From Topomyia yanbarensis (lineage: Eukaryota; Arthropoda; Insecta; Diptera; Culicidae), in NCBI RefSeq assembly GCF_030247195.1, contig NC_080671.1, positions 204,146,897 through 204,210,896 on the forward strand: DNA of 64,000 bases, written 5' to 3'. Every line of letters begins with the position of its first letter. Positions within the stretch are counted from its first letter, which is position 1. The position numbers and the translations under genes are program-made. Below the pieces are notes generated by a model. It saw only the letters and a list, made by a program, of their open reading frames with translations. It did no database searches and was not told where the DNA came from. This document shows positions 1 through 10,608 of this stretch, piece after piece.

Positions 1-1550
1 TCGCCTACAAGCTCAATGAACTAGGCCTAAAATATATTTTATGCTTGTTATAAAACCAGTTATGGAAATGAGACGACGCTGTAAATGTTCTCTACTCCAA
101 GAAATGGGAATATAGAATCAAAAAATATGCTGTGACGTGCACGTTTTTTGGTAATTCAAAAATACTTCTTGGTTTAAAATAATTTATATCATTTTTCTAT
201 TTAAAACATGTGATAAAAGCTATTTGCATATCTATAGTAAAGACAAATAATAATGGTGTAAATCGTGCGAAGAAAGTTTTAAAAATTTGTGACTTATTTA
301 ACAATTTTAGAATGAGTGACGCCCTGCTAGTCAGATTTGACGGTTCTCCAGTTTAAAGTTTCTTTTGAGAGTATACTGAGAATATGAAAATCATCAACGT
401 AGCCTTAGATGCATGCTAATAAATATAAACAAAGTTTCGAAAAAAAAAAATTGGCAAGTTACTTCGACATGAAGTTTGACATCGACATAATATTTTTAAT
501 ATTCGGGTGCTCATGCAGCTTAATCTGATGATCCGAATCATGAAAAAATTCCATTTCTATCTATTAGTTAAAATCTTACACTTGGAAAGTTATTTGAAAA
601 ATAACCTTGGCTAAATTTGACAGTTCGACGGTTAAAATTGTTGGATGATGTAAAAAGAAAGGTGGAAACAGTTTTCTGTACTTTATTTAGGTTGGCAATA
701 TTTTTCAGTAGTAAATAAAGGGCAAATATAAAAACGAAAATATGTTATATCAAGCGTTTTTTCGGATATTTCACTATGTGGATATTTACGTTCCAAGGTT
801 GCAGCCGTACCTATCTACCCATCAAATACCTATGCATTGGTCAACATTTCACAAATCAGATAAACATGCCTCTACCGGCGAGTTTCCTTAATCAAGGATT
901 CTGTTAGTTAAATTTTTATAAAATTGAATTCTATTTTTCAGATTGAATTTAATATTGTATCGGTTTTTAATAATCAGTGTAAGAAATTTTTTAGGAAACC
1001 GTGGTAGAATGAAGGAGAAGAACGGCACAAAAATCCTATTTTAAAAATAGAAGATTAGACACATCGTTCCGAAATTTGTCCCTTTTCACTCGAGTATTGG
1101 AAGCAAACTGTCGTCTGACTTTATCTTCAAATCAATGTAAAGCACCCGGAAAAAAACTTTGACTGATTTTATACTGTCCCAAGCTCTTTTCCATCACACG
1201 ATTGAAGTCATGTGCCGGTAACACGCTTGCATCAATGACACACAAAAAGAAATTTGCTCATTTATGCGTCGCCCACCTTGATTGATTTTGGCTGTCGAAA
1301 GTTTTCTTGCTTCTTGACAAGTGCTATTATTTACACTTCGTGCGTAGTGTCTGTTTCTCCCTCCCAGGCCAGTACTATGCGACTTGCTCATGCTAACAAT
1401 TCATTTCATTGTTAGCCACACCTTTTTTCGACGTTAAACAATGCAACGATTATAAGACACAAGGCCAGCAGTGGTAGCAGAAAGTAGAAGCAAAACAGAA
1501 GCAGCTTGAAAATGCAGCGGCAGCAAAAAACTAGCAGCTTGGAAAGTGCA
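1..1550. other. AT-rich stretch without recognised gene
   Basis: I see no coding region, RNA gene or clear element termini here. Short reading frames on both strands (for example 1412-1651 on the minus strand) are low-complexity and match nothing I recognise. The composition fits mosquito intergenic or intronic DNA. Confidence 0.5.
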
Positions 1551-1759
1551 GACGAGCCTAAAGTACACCCGCCGCTAACTACATGTGTGACATCGATAGG
1601 CTGCCTCCGTTTCACAGGCAGGAGGGATTTTATTGTGGGTGCCAAAAACAAAAAAAAACAAACACCCCGAGTACTAGCGCTTCCGGATCGTTTAAGGTGA
1701 CGGTCGAGGATAAGAAACCGACTGGCGATAAGAAGGCTGCAGCGAAAAAAGTAAATTAG
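1551..1759 (+). pseudogene. possible linker-histone H1 remnant
   Basis: Two short blocks in nearby frames resemble linker histone H1. At 1554-1601 the translation reads EPKVHPPLTTCVTSI, like the start of the H1 globular domain (an HPP motif followed by a hydrophobic helix). At 1670-1759 it reads STSASGSFKV followed by a Lys/Ala-rich tail (ending KKAAAKKVN) and a TAG stop, like the ASGSFK end of the globular domain and the beginning of the basic tail. The blocks are about 25 residues closer than in an intact H1 and the sequence between them does not match, so any copy is broken. In the nucleus H1 binds linker DNA; this remnant cannot. The resemblance may be chance, because basic Ala/Lys tails are common. 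Confidence 0.3.
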
Positions 1760-1834
1760 CGCGCCCCAAATGTTGCCAAAACAGTCCTTTTCAGGACTAA
1801 CAAAATCTGGTGGAGAGTAGAGTTACTATATTAA

Positions 1835-2353
1835 CCCTTTCGTGCCCAACTTTTTTGTAGTGCATGTAGGGTTTCAAAACTATTTTTCCTTGAAAACGGT
1901 TGGGTCAAGAAATATGAAAAGCCTATTTTCATAAAGATAGGTGCTTCCATGGCAGTGCTAGAAGCTGGTCTATTTTTACCTTCTAATGCTCAATACAATT
2001 CTCATAGAATTAGTACAATAGTCCAATTACGTGGAAAACATAGCCAACGACAGTCTAAATTGATTAGTTTTATCAGTTTTCAATAATATTGCACCATAAC
2101 GAAGATATATGAAAAAATCATTTTCCGTCGTCAACGTAAACTGTCCCTGGCAGCACTGTTCCATTGGAATCCAATCAGACTAATTGTAATAACTTCAGTT
2201 CTAGAGCTGATCCTTGTAATTGTTAATACTCAAATTAAAGGCAATAATCACGTTTATGAGCCTTACTAGTTTTTGTGGGAAAAGCTCGCCTCAATCAAAA
2301 GTTATAGCTGTTTAAAAACGTTGTTGTCCACAAACAACATGGGCATGAATGGG
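1835..2353. mobile_element. piggyBac-type MITE with TTAA target duplication
   Basis: The 519-bp segment is flanked on both sides by TTAA (1831-1834 and 2354-2357). It starts CCCTTTCGTGCCCA and ends TGGGCATGAATGGG, an imperfect terminal inverted repeat beginning CCC. TTAA duplication with CCC/GGG ends is the signature of the piggyBac superfamily. There is no transposase, so this is a non-autonomous derivative. Confidence 0.65.
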
Positions 2354-2357
2354 TTAA

Positions 2358-4067
2358 GAGTTAGGGGGACACAAAAGCCGGAAAACTGGCAGCACTTATT
2401 TCAGGAAGAAAACACTTACATCCCATGTAAATGTTCAAGCTCTAGCTTAATAACTTCATTGTCGTCGTGGTTAGAACTTTACATGCACGAATAGAAACAC
2501 CAATTCGAAGATCTGATGATATGATTTCATACTTGTGCGCATATCTCTTCTTGTTACAGAAAAAAATGGTTCTTTTCGTTTCTCTACACTCGATAACACA
2601 AGATAAGAGTAAAATAGTTATGACCATAATCACAATAGCTTTTCCATATACATCCAAAGAGAACATATTATGTGACGTCATGCTCGTTTGGCTCCGGCAT
2701 TTGACATATTCAATTGGCTCCGCTCAGTGTCTCCGCCTACTTTAATTGGTCAATAGTGATATAGTAACTATAGTGAAGAGGTATTAGTGCAAATTTTCCG
2801 TTAATGCTATTTCTCATTTTTCTAGCTTGAGCATTGTAAACCTATTCAAATTGTGATAAATACTAGAGTAAAAAGTCGAAAAAATCTGGTATTGCAAAAA
2901 AGCAGTGTAAATGGCCACCCAAATTTTCTGGCAGAGACCGCTCTGCTAGATTTCTGTAGGTCTTGGTTTGGCAGCCCTGTCAGATTTCTGCGCGTATCCT
3001 ATCGGGTTAGTTGAGTTAGGGCGAGCTCGGTTTCGCTCGCGTTTTCTGGTAAATTTTGACATGAACCGAGCAAAACCCTGGCATAACTCGGACATAAACT
3101 GTGCAAAGATCCTGGCAATTCCTACCTGGTAGAATTTAGCATGAATCGAGCAAAACATCTGACAAAGATGTGGTAGGAAGCGTGCAGAGATCCTGGCCGT
3201 ACATTTCTGGTTGGATTCTGGATAAAAGTGAGCAGCATCGGTTGGATTAACTGCTTCTGTCAGAAACGGTTGTTGCATTTGAGCGAATTCGTTGCCAGAA
3301 TTCTCGCACTAATCGCGCAAAATGCTCGCAGAAATTCTGCCAGCATCAATTTCGCTTTGCTCAACTTTTGCTAACTTTTTGCTTGCTACGCTAACCGGGC
3401 AGGGGTTGGGGTACATTTGCGGATGGCCTTCTCTGCTGACTGCTTGCGAACGTTCTGTTTGATACGGACCATGGCGCAAATATTCCTGCTGTTCTGCTGA
3501 CTGGCAAAACTTACAACGATGGCCACACGAATGATGATAAAAACCGACCGACAAATTTTTAGTGTGGTAGGGCGAATACGCACTACTATCGCTCTCTCGC
3601 TCGCTTGGCTTCGGGCCATGTGCTTTTTCATTACTTTCTGCTACTAATACTTGCATAATCAAAACGAATGTGCTTCTTCCCATCATCCATTTAGTGAGCA
3701 GTGTTGCTAAACCCATTTTCAGTTTTTCATCAATAACATTTCAACAATATTTTCAAAGAATTCTGCAGATTCGAAAAAAAGAAAATTTGAAATGTTCCTT
3801 GCCCAAATCACCTTTTGTCCGAAAATTCCAATGAGTATCAACATAGTTAAAGTACGGGTTTTTTATGTATTCAACATCTCTCCGGTTATGTCGCAGACAT
3901 TACCCACCAATCTCTTATTTGAATTTGATAATCTGAATTACCATAACATTTCAACCGTGACGATAATATCTCCAACTTCAGACACGCTGTGTTTGATTCG
4001 ATTGCTCTAAAATCAACCTAGGACCCCCTATAATTTAACAAAGATTTTGTACGCTATCAATATGTAT
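2358..4067. other. no recognised gene; degenerate repeat-like DNA
   Basis: The densest reading frame (3309-3716, minus, 135 codons) overlaps another in a different frame and has no recognisable domain. Between 2920 and 3350 short motifs such as CTGGCAGA and GAGCAAAA recur, and a similar TCTGCCAGC motif occurs near 51160, so this may be an old repeat. I could not define its ends. Confidence 0.4.
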
Positions 4068-6610
4068 GCGTTCACCCTGTTTTTCAGGATAACTTTTTTT
4101 CTTTCGACCAAATTGCACCAAACTTTCAATGTTTGTTTTGAAACTTAATCAACGATGTTTCTCGAAATTTGGAAGCTCTGGTGCGTTTGGTTCGTTTGTT
4201 ATGACAGCTTAAGTGAAAAAAGTTGTTCCTGCATTTATACATTCACTAAGAAAAAATATTGTTTTTTCCAAAAAATGCTTTATTTAAGTAATTATCTAGT
4301 AATAATTAACACTTCATGTAGTAGTCATTCGAATTCCCATCATTTTTAAATACAAGTTTTATTTGCTTCGGTATTTAATTATTACTATTCTCTATATTTC
4401 TTGCTCTGAGCTTGGTTTAGAATGATTTGATTGCTTTCTGCAAAGTTCAGCAACTGACGAATACTGCTTCGCGTTGTCATATACCTAATGAACCATCATA
4501 CTCGAAACATTTTCAATCGGGATAACGTGTGGAGAAATCGATATTTGAATGGCCTCCGATATGTATGACAACGCAAAGAAGTATTCGTCATTTACAAAGT
4601 TTAAGAAAGCAATCAAATCATTCTAAACAAGCTCAGAGCAAGAAATATAGAAAATCGTAATAATTAAATGCCAAAGCGAATGAAACTGCTGGTATTCAAA
4701 AGTGATGGGAATTCGATTGCCTGATAAACGTAGTGTTGATTAATACCAGATATTTACTTGAGTAAAGCATTTTTGAAAACAACTATATTTTTTCTTAGTG
4801 AACGTATAAATGCAGGAACAACTTTTTACACTTAAACTGCTATAATAAACGAACGAAATGCACCAAAGCTTCGAAATTTTGAGAAACATCGTAAATTAGG
4901 CTTTAAAATAAACTTTGAAAATTTGGTGCAATAAGTTTCAATGAAAAAAAACCTGTTTTAATCCATCTAGTAGTGCAATTGTGCCTTTCTCATTTATCCA
5001 AACTATGATTTAATGACTGGTTATGTTCAATATAACATTGTGGAAATGTCTGTTACATTCACATATTACACTTGATGAGCATATATAACTGTCACGAACC
5101 TGAACCTGAAGAAACATGTCGATACTGACACACTTGAAACAAACAAAAATATTATATTAATAAGCTTAATCAGCGTGAGTTCAATGTTGTCTTCATGTTA
5201 ACTTCATGATGGAGACGGGAAGGGATATAATTAGTGGGAGAGGGACGATGCGTCGGGAATCATCTAACTTATTGTAGTATACGGGGTGGATGAAGGGAAT
5301 CCACGTGGCAGGTTGGTCTGAGATGGTGGGGGTGAGATAGGGCTGTGGGTTGAGAGGTAGGAGGTGGAGGGGTAGATGAAGGGTTCAACACCGAACTTCA
5401 TATTATACCTTCCATTTGAGACTAGATTAGTGAAATTTGGTTGTCATCGCCGAAGTGGCTTTTGATCTGGAATTTGCCCGGAACCCCGGGACTTACGAAT
5501 TATCGATAGTGCACAATACATTCCAATAATTTTTGATTTGCCGTCAGTGATCTAGGCCTGCGAATCGAAGTAAATTGATGATTATTTCAATAGGTTTTAC
5601 ACCTATGAGGTATTATAATTATACCGGTTTATATGAGAAATACCTATGTGACCGCAATTACCAACCTGTAACTCCGGGACCAAAAGTTAGAACTGAATGA
5701 AATTCAATAGCAGTCAATGGGTGTATTATATCTTTCTTTTGAAATCAAGTTTGTAAACATCGGTTAAGAGTTTGCTGGCAAATAGGTGTGACATTAGCTC
5801 GGGAACTTAGCGAGTTCCCAGGGGGGCATCAAAATCCATCATAGGTGATCAATGTGGTAAAAACTACTTTAATTGGTCATTAGTGATCTAGAACCGCAAA
5901 TCCAAATAATGTTGAACGTATTTAAATATGTATTACATTATTCGGACATCATAGGGTTACCAGTTTATATGGGAATTTGCTGTGTGACCACAATCTTCAA
6001 CCCGTAACTCTTGAACCGGAAGTCCGATCAACTAAAAATTCAATAGTGTCTTATAAAAGCGTTAAACCGTTCATTTGAAACTGAGTTTGTGCAAATCGGT
6101 TCAGCCATTTCTGAGAAAATTGAGTGACATTATTTGACACACTCAGACATACACACATACATACACACAGACATATTGCGATCTCGACGAACTGAATCGA
6201 ATAGGATATGACACTCGGCCCTCGGGGCCTCGATTTGAAAATCGATGTTTGGAGTGATTACATAGCCTTTCTTTATATGAGAAAGGCAAAACGTTACTCT
6301 GAGAAAATAGGGTGAACGGATGCATAAGGGACACATTTTTCACTTAAATTGCCATAACAAACGAACAAGATGCACTAAGGTTTCCAAACTACGAGAAAAA
6401 TCGATGATTAAGTTTTAAGATAAACGCTGGAAATCTGAAGCAGTTTTTGTGAATAGAAAAAAAGTTATCCAGTGAACGTATAAATGTGAGGCACCACTTT
6501 TTTTACTTGAACTGCCATAAAAATACAAGCGCTGAAAACTTGGTGCAGTTTTCTCTAAAGAAAAAAAAAGTTATCCTGAAAAAACGGGGTGAACGTATAA
6601 ATGTGTATTA
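4068..6610. repeat. foldback (long inverted repeat) element, split by an insertion
   Basis: The left arm (about 4068-4483) and right arm (about 4563-4952) are inverted copies separated by a loop of about 79 bp. The right arm stops abruptly at 4952, where the 4953-6287 element begins, and resumes at 6288. It then continues as two further shortened tandem units (about 6309-6473 and 6474-6600), each starting near a GGTGAACG motif. The basic unit is about 215 bp. A diverged fragment lies at 14043-14440. No protein is encoded. Hairpin-forming non-autonomous elements of this type are often mobilised by cut-and-paste transposases, but I cannot assign the superfamily. Confidence 0.7.
4953..6287 (-). 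mobile_element. 1.3-kb element of the 'AAAAC' family, copy A
   Basis: The element begins CTGTTTTAATCCATCTAG and ends TATGAGAAAGGC. AAAAC precedes it (4948-4952) and follows it (6288-6292), a likely 5-bp target duplication inside the foldback element. Orientation is given relative to the copies that carry LINE coding sequence. The interior holds a G-rich stretch at about 5210-5390 and blocks ending in 'ACTCGGCCCTC' shared with the other copies. It has no coding capacity. Related copies lie at 9440, 22416, 25146, 29431, 32087, 43469 and 61581. Confidence 0.65.
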
Positions 6611-6649
6611 TTTTGAATTTATCAACAAATAAGTTTGATATTTCTATAT

Positions 6650-6738
6650 GCATCCGGAAAACCGATTTTTCTTCGCGGCCCCCCAGTAATTACTTCGCGG
6701 CCCCTTAGGCGTCCGCGGACCCCAGGTTGAGAATCGCT
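6650..6738. mobile_element. hAT-type MITE terminus (fragment)
   Basis: The segment contains CGCGGCCCC twice and ends in CAGGTTGAGAATCGCTG, the reverse complement of a CAGCGATTCTCAACCTG terminus, which is typical of hAT-derived MITEs. The opposite end was not found, so this is probably a truncated copy. Confidence 0.45.
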
Positions 6739-7789
6739 GCTCTAAACTACATATGTCTCCGATCTAAAAAAGCTATGCTGGAAACTATGTCAAATCCCAC
6801 ATAGTGTGGCATGTAGCAATAAATGAAAGAATGCTGTTTCTTATGCCGAATGTGGCGTTCTTGAAGCGGATAATGAAAAGTTGTAGTAGAAGGTGGAAGG
6901 TTGAACAGATTATCATCAAAACGGAAACCACAATTTGCTCGACACCTGTTGGAAAGTTGAACCTCGTTTAACCCCCTAAAATCATTATGAAAAAATAACA
7001 CACCGAAGTTTGACACCGCTTCGCCGCAATAAAAGTTTCCCTTCGTGTTGATTATTTTTGTATGTTTATGTAGCACTCATTTGTGATGTTTTATTGCTTA
7101 GCTGGGTAGTGATAGGGGAACTGGCGATAAGACGGACATTTTAAGGATATACTGGAATATAATACAGAAAGAGCTATGTTATAATTAATTATCCCGTTTT
7201 CCGAATGTCTATGGTAAGGTAAGACAGCCACGTTGGAGATAGTATGATCAGTCCACAAAATATCACATTTGACTTTTTTCCAACGGGTCTTTTTGCAAAG
7301 ATTATGGGTCTTCTTAATATGAGAGTTCAATTCGAGACGAAAAATTATGTTGTGGGATTAAATTTAAAGGTTGTTACGGTCCAAAAAATCGTCAACTTCA
7401 ATTTATTTAAGCAATACATACCCATATATTTCTAGGGGCACCTCAAAATCATTTTTTTGGTTTATTCTAGAAAGTTTTAGACACCAACGAATTAGCTAAC
7501 TTTCATGACTACACTATCTAGTTTTGATGTCAATTTTTAGATATAAGCTACGCACGGTAACTCCAAACCCTACGTTGACGTTTCCGTGATAAAGTCACTT
7601 CTGCAAAGTTTCGTGAAACTGGATTACGTATCAGAATCGATTATTACCTTAGTTTTTCTTTAGGGGAAGAAAACTTATTTTTAATCAGCAATAAAAAAAA
7701 TATTTTTTCTGCAATCTTGCAGAACAGTTTAGTTGGAGTAGCTTTGTTGAAGATACCAGTTTCCAATTAAATTATTTGAGAAATATTTT
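6739..7789. other. no gene recognised
   Basis: AT-rich DNA. Short frames at 6747-7076 and 7091-7330 (minus) match nothing I know. No element ends could be defined. Confidence 0.4.
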
Positions 7790-8238
7790 AAGCAACCGAA
7801 AATAATAGTCGCAAGGATAGAACATGCTTTGCAAAACCCGTTTCAAACATATTAGAATATAAAAATCGGAAATAAACTTCAAGCATAAAGATCGGACAGA
7901 AATCCTTCAGCATAAAAATCGCTTGAAAAGTTCTCATAACTCGGCAAGGATGAACCTCCAGTATAAAAATCGTTTAAAAATAAATAAATCGCTCGTAGGA
8001 GCATCCGTATATCTTGATGTTCAAGATTAAAAGTCGGCCAACAAAAACTACTTTGTAAGAATCGGATGTATTTCTTTCCGGTTTTTTTACTGAAGGTTTT
8101 TTTACGCGACTCTTACAAAGGAATGTCCCAGTCCGATTTTTATTCTTGAAGTTTATATCTGGTTTTTATATTCTAATAATTTTGAAACGGGTTTTGCGAA
8201 GCATGTTCTATCCTTGCGGCTTTTATTTTCGATCGCAC
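7790..8238. mobile_element. long-TIR MITE, copy 1
   Basis: The ends are inverted copies of about 110 bp. The left end reads CCGAAAATAATAGTCGCAAGG and the right end is its near complement, ending CGGCTTTTATTTTCG. The interior repeats CATAAAAATCGCTTGAAAA-like motifs. A second copy with the same termini and interior lies in the GABA-B-R1 intron at about 60325-60744. There is no coding capacity and I could not define a TSD confidently, so the superfamily is open. Confidence 0.65.
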
Positions 8239-8249
8239 ATATATACAAT

Positions 8250-9195
8250 CACAGACCTACCAGACATGACACTCGAGGTCACTAATGTGTTGCATTAATT
8301 TAACGGATTTTTCAAATGCTAATTTATCATGCTCATTACTTTCCGTGCTCATCGCAAGAGGCGCGTAACCATATGACGTGATTGACAAGAATGCCCAAAC
8401 GCACACTATTGAGCGGCTGTTATTGTCGTTATTGTTATTGTGCCAAATAAACAGTTTTAGATTGAAACAAGAATAAAACTTGGGTTCTACAATTGCTTTT
8501 CATAATCGTTCGTCTTGAAATCAAGATTTTAAGTGAGTATTACGAAAACGGGGGCGTAAATTTTTGAGAAGATTGTTTAGGAAGCAATGTCAGGAGAAAA
8601 CAGTGGGTATCTAAGTGTACCGCAATGACGATGGCAAATTGCGCACTGATTTAATCATGATTTTCTACTGAAGTCAAATGAGAGTAGATTGGAATATGAT
8701 ATTCATAATAGTTAATTGCAAATCAAATAAGACGAATCTGGGCATTGTGCGGAAATATTTTATTTTTCATTTTCAATTCAATAGCAAAAACACTTTGGTT
8801 TGTTCATTTTCCACTAACTTCACAAACTGACTTGTGGGGAATTGCTCACATTACAGCGCACGGAACAATCAAATTGCCCACATCACATTCTGTCTTAATG
8901 ATAGATAATCCTTCTTGCTCACATAGTGTAGATTCCTGCAAAGAAATCTATACATTTCTCGGAATTCGGCCTCTCTTCCGTTTGATTAATGGTTGTTGTT
9001 AGTTTCTGTGGTCTATAATAATTACTTACGCATAGCAATGCACCGCCATGTCAAATACATGAAAATGTCAAACAGTTGGTAGAGTTGAAAAGATCGTCAC
9101 CAGGCGGTGATAGTGTGCAAAGCGAAATTAATTTCGAAGTGATGATCACATTTTTTCAATGAATTGTTTTTAGTGTCATGTCTGGTAGGTCTGTG
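8250..9195. mobile_element. MITE with 7-bp target duplication
   Basis: The termini are perfect inverted repeats of CACAGACCTACCAGACATGA. ATACAAT flanks both sides (8243-8249 and 9196-9202), a 7-bp direct duplication. The 946-bp interior has no convincing gene; an 85-codon frame at 8745-9002 looks like chance. Seven- to eight-base duplications suggest a hAT- or P-like transposase supplied elsewhere. Confidence 0.75.
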
Positions 9196-9843
9196 ATACA
9201 ATTATGTATCCATGTATTGGTAGAGGTACCTTAATATAAGTTTTTTAACATGTTATCCAAACAATGGATTTTTATCATATATGAATGTTCTAGAACGTTT
9301 CAAACACTAGTAAAATACATCGATTTACTGAACATGCTAATTTATTTGTATGACAAGTTTCGGAAATAAACGAATTTTACTACAATTCAAAGAAGATTAG
9401 GTGCCCAAAAATCTCCCCCCTCTCATTGTATAGAGCGAACAGTAGAAAACTGCTTTCAAGGTACCCCTATGTGTGCTATTAAATTTCCTTTGCATCGGAG
9501 TTCTGGTTCCTGTGTTACGGGTTGAAGTATGCGGCCACTTGCGAAATTTACATATAAACCGGTAATCAATATATGTATAAATGATGCAAAAATATTTAAA
9601 ATGAGTTACAAAATGCTTGAAATTGTTGGCCGACACTCTTATACCATTCGACTCACTTCGTTGAGTTCGGAAAACATGTGTATTCGTATGTGTGTATGTC
9701 TGTGTGTGACCAACAATTGCGCATTGGTTACCCCGAGCCCTCCTCTTGGATCCGCTGATGGGTTCAAGTGTTTCAGCTACGACACATAACTTCTCAAGTT
9801 CGTGGCTGTCGATCCACTGTATGTATGTGCAAATCATACTGAA

Positions 9844-10014
9844 CTGAGTGCATATAAGGAGAGTGACGACACTGTCAAAATTGGAACAATGATTATTTGT
9901 CAGTGTCATTCCAAACGAGTCAAATCCATGTATTTTGAGAGGCCGTTTGTTCGTTTGGAATATTACTGACAGATAATCATGACAGTTGTCTTCACTCTCC
10001 TTACATACACTCTG
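9844..10014. mobile_element. 171-bp hAT-type MITE, 8-bp TSD
   Basis: Inverted ends (CTGAGTGCATATAAGGAGAG and a complement ending CTTACATACACTCTG) are flanked by ATACTGAA at 9836-9843 and 10015-10022, an exact 8-bp duplication. Nearly the whole element folds as a hairpin. The related repeat at 23130-23145 has the same flanking sequence without the insertion. Confidence 0.8.
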
Positions 10015-10071
10015 ATACTGAATATGTAATGGACATTTCCACCATTATATTGAACATGACATGGAATCGTT

Positions 10072-10590
10072 CACGAAAAAACCAGTCATAAATTTATGAA
10101 CAAAAGGTCACGATTTCGTGAACTGAACATTTTACGAAAACCATGACCAAGCCCCATGAAATTATGAATAATAAACCTCGAATTCATGAAACTATTTGTG
10201 TTTTCTAAAAACTAGTTCGCCCCTAATATATACATGGCGTTACATTAGAATCTTTGGTTAGGGCACTGTTGTTGTTCCCTTAACATGTTTAGTTTTTGTT
10301 GTGATTCTAGTTCATAATTTGGGAATATACAGCCGACAGTCAAATGATGTTTATGAGTATATTCGCGATTCTTGTGATTTCTCATCACGTTATTGTGCTA
10401 TCTTATTCATGAGTTTTCTATCGCATTTTACTGTCAGACTAGCGTGATTAAGATTTCAGGATTTTAGTCGCAATTTCTGTAATTTCTATTCACGTTATCG
10501 TAATATTTTTGTCATAAATAGAGTAATTCATGTTCATTATTTCAGGATCTTAGTCATAATTTTCGCTCTTGGATCATAAGATGTTTATTA
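10072..10590. repeat. dispersed repeat (copy 1 of a family also at 19131)
   Basis: It begins with a run rich in TCATAAATTTATGAAC and ATTATGAA-type motifs and continues through GTGATTCTAGTTCATAATTT. The same order of motifs is found at 19131-20028, there interrupted by two MITEs. It interrupts copy D of the AAAAC family. I found no termini that assign it to a class. Confidence 0.5.
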
Positions 10591-10608
10591 GGGGGTAGAT
10601 TAAAACAG

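Larger units (their letters stand above)
9440..10608 (+). mobile_element. 'AAAAC'-family element, copy D, with two internal insertions
   Basis: Blocks at 9500-9570 (around the 'GTTACGGGTTGAAG' motif) and 9790-9835 match the family copy in the palindrome at 22630-23130. The segment ends GTAGATTAAAACAG followed by GTTTTT, the family 3' end. Two later insertions interrupt it: a 171-bp MITE at 9844-10014 and a block at about 10072-10590. The left boundary is uncertain. A 170-codon minus-strand frame over 9397-9909 is an accident of this repeat. Confidence 0.5.

Noticed and set aside
3309..3716. 135-codon minus-strand frame
   Set aside because: Overlaps another frame, no recognisable family, ordinary composition for the region.
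9397..9909. 170-codon minus-strand frame
   Set aside because: It runs through a dispersed repeat and into a MITE; no domain, and the homologous repeat elsewhere lacks it.
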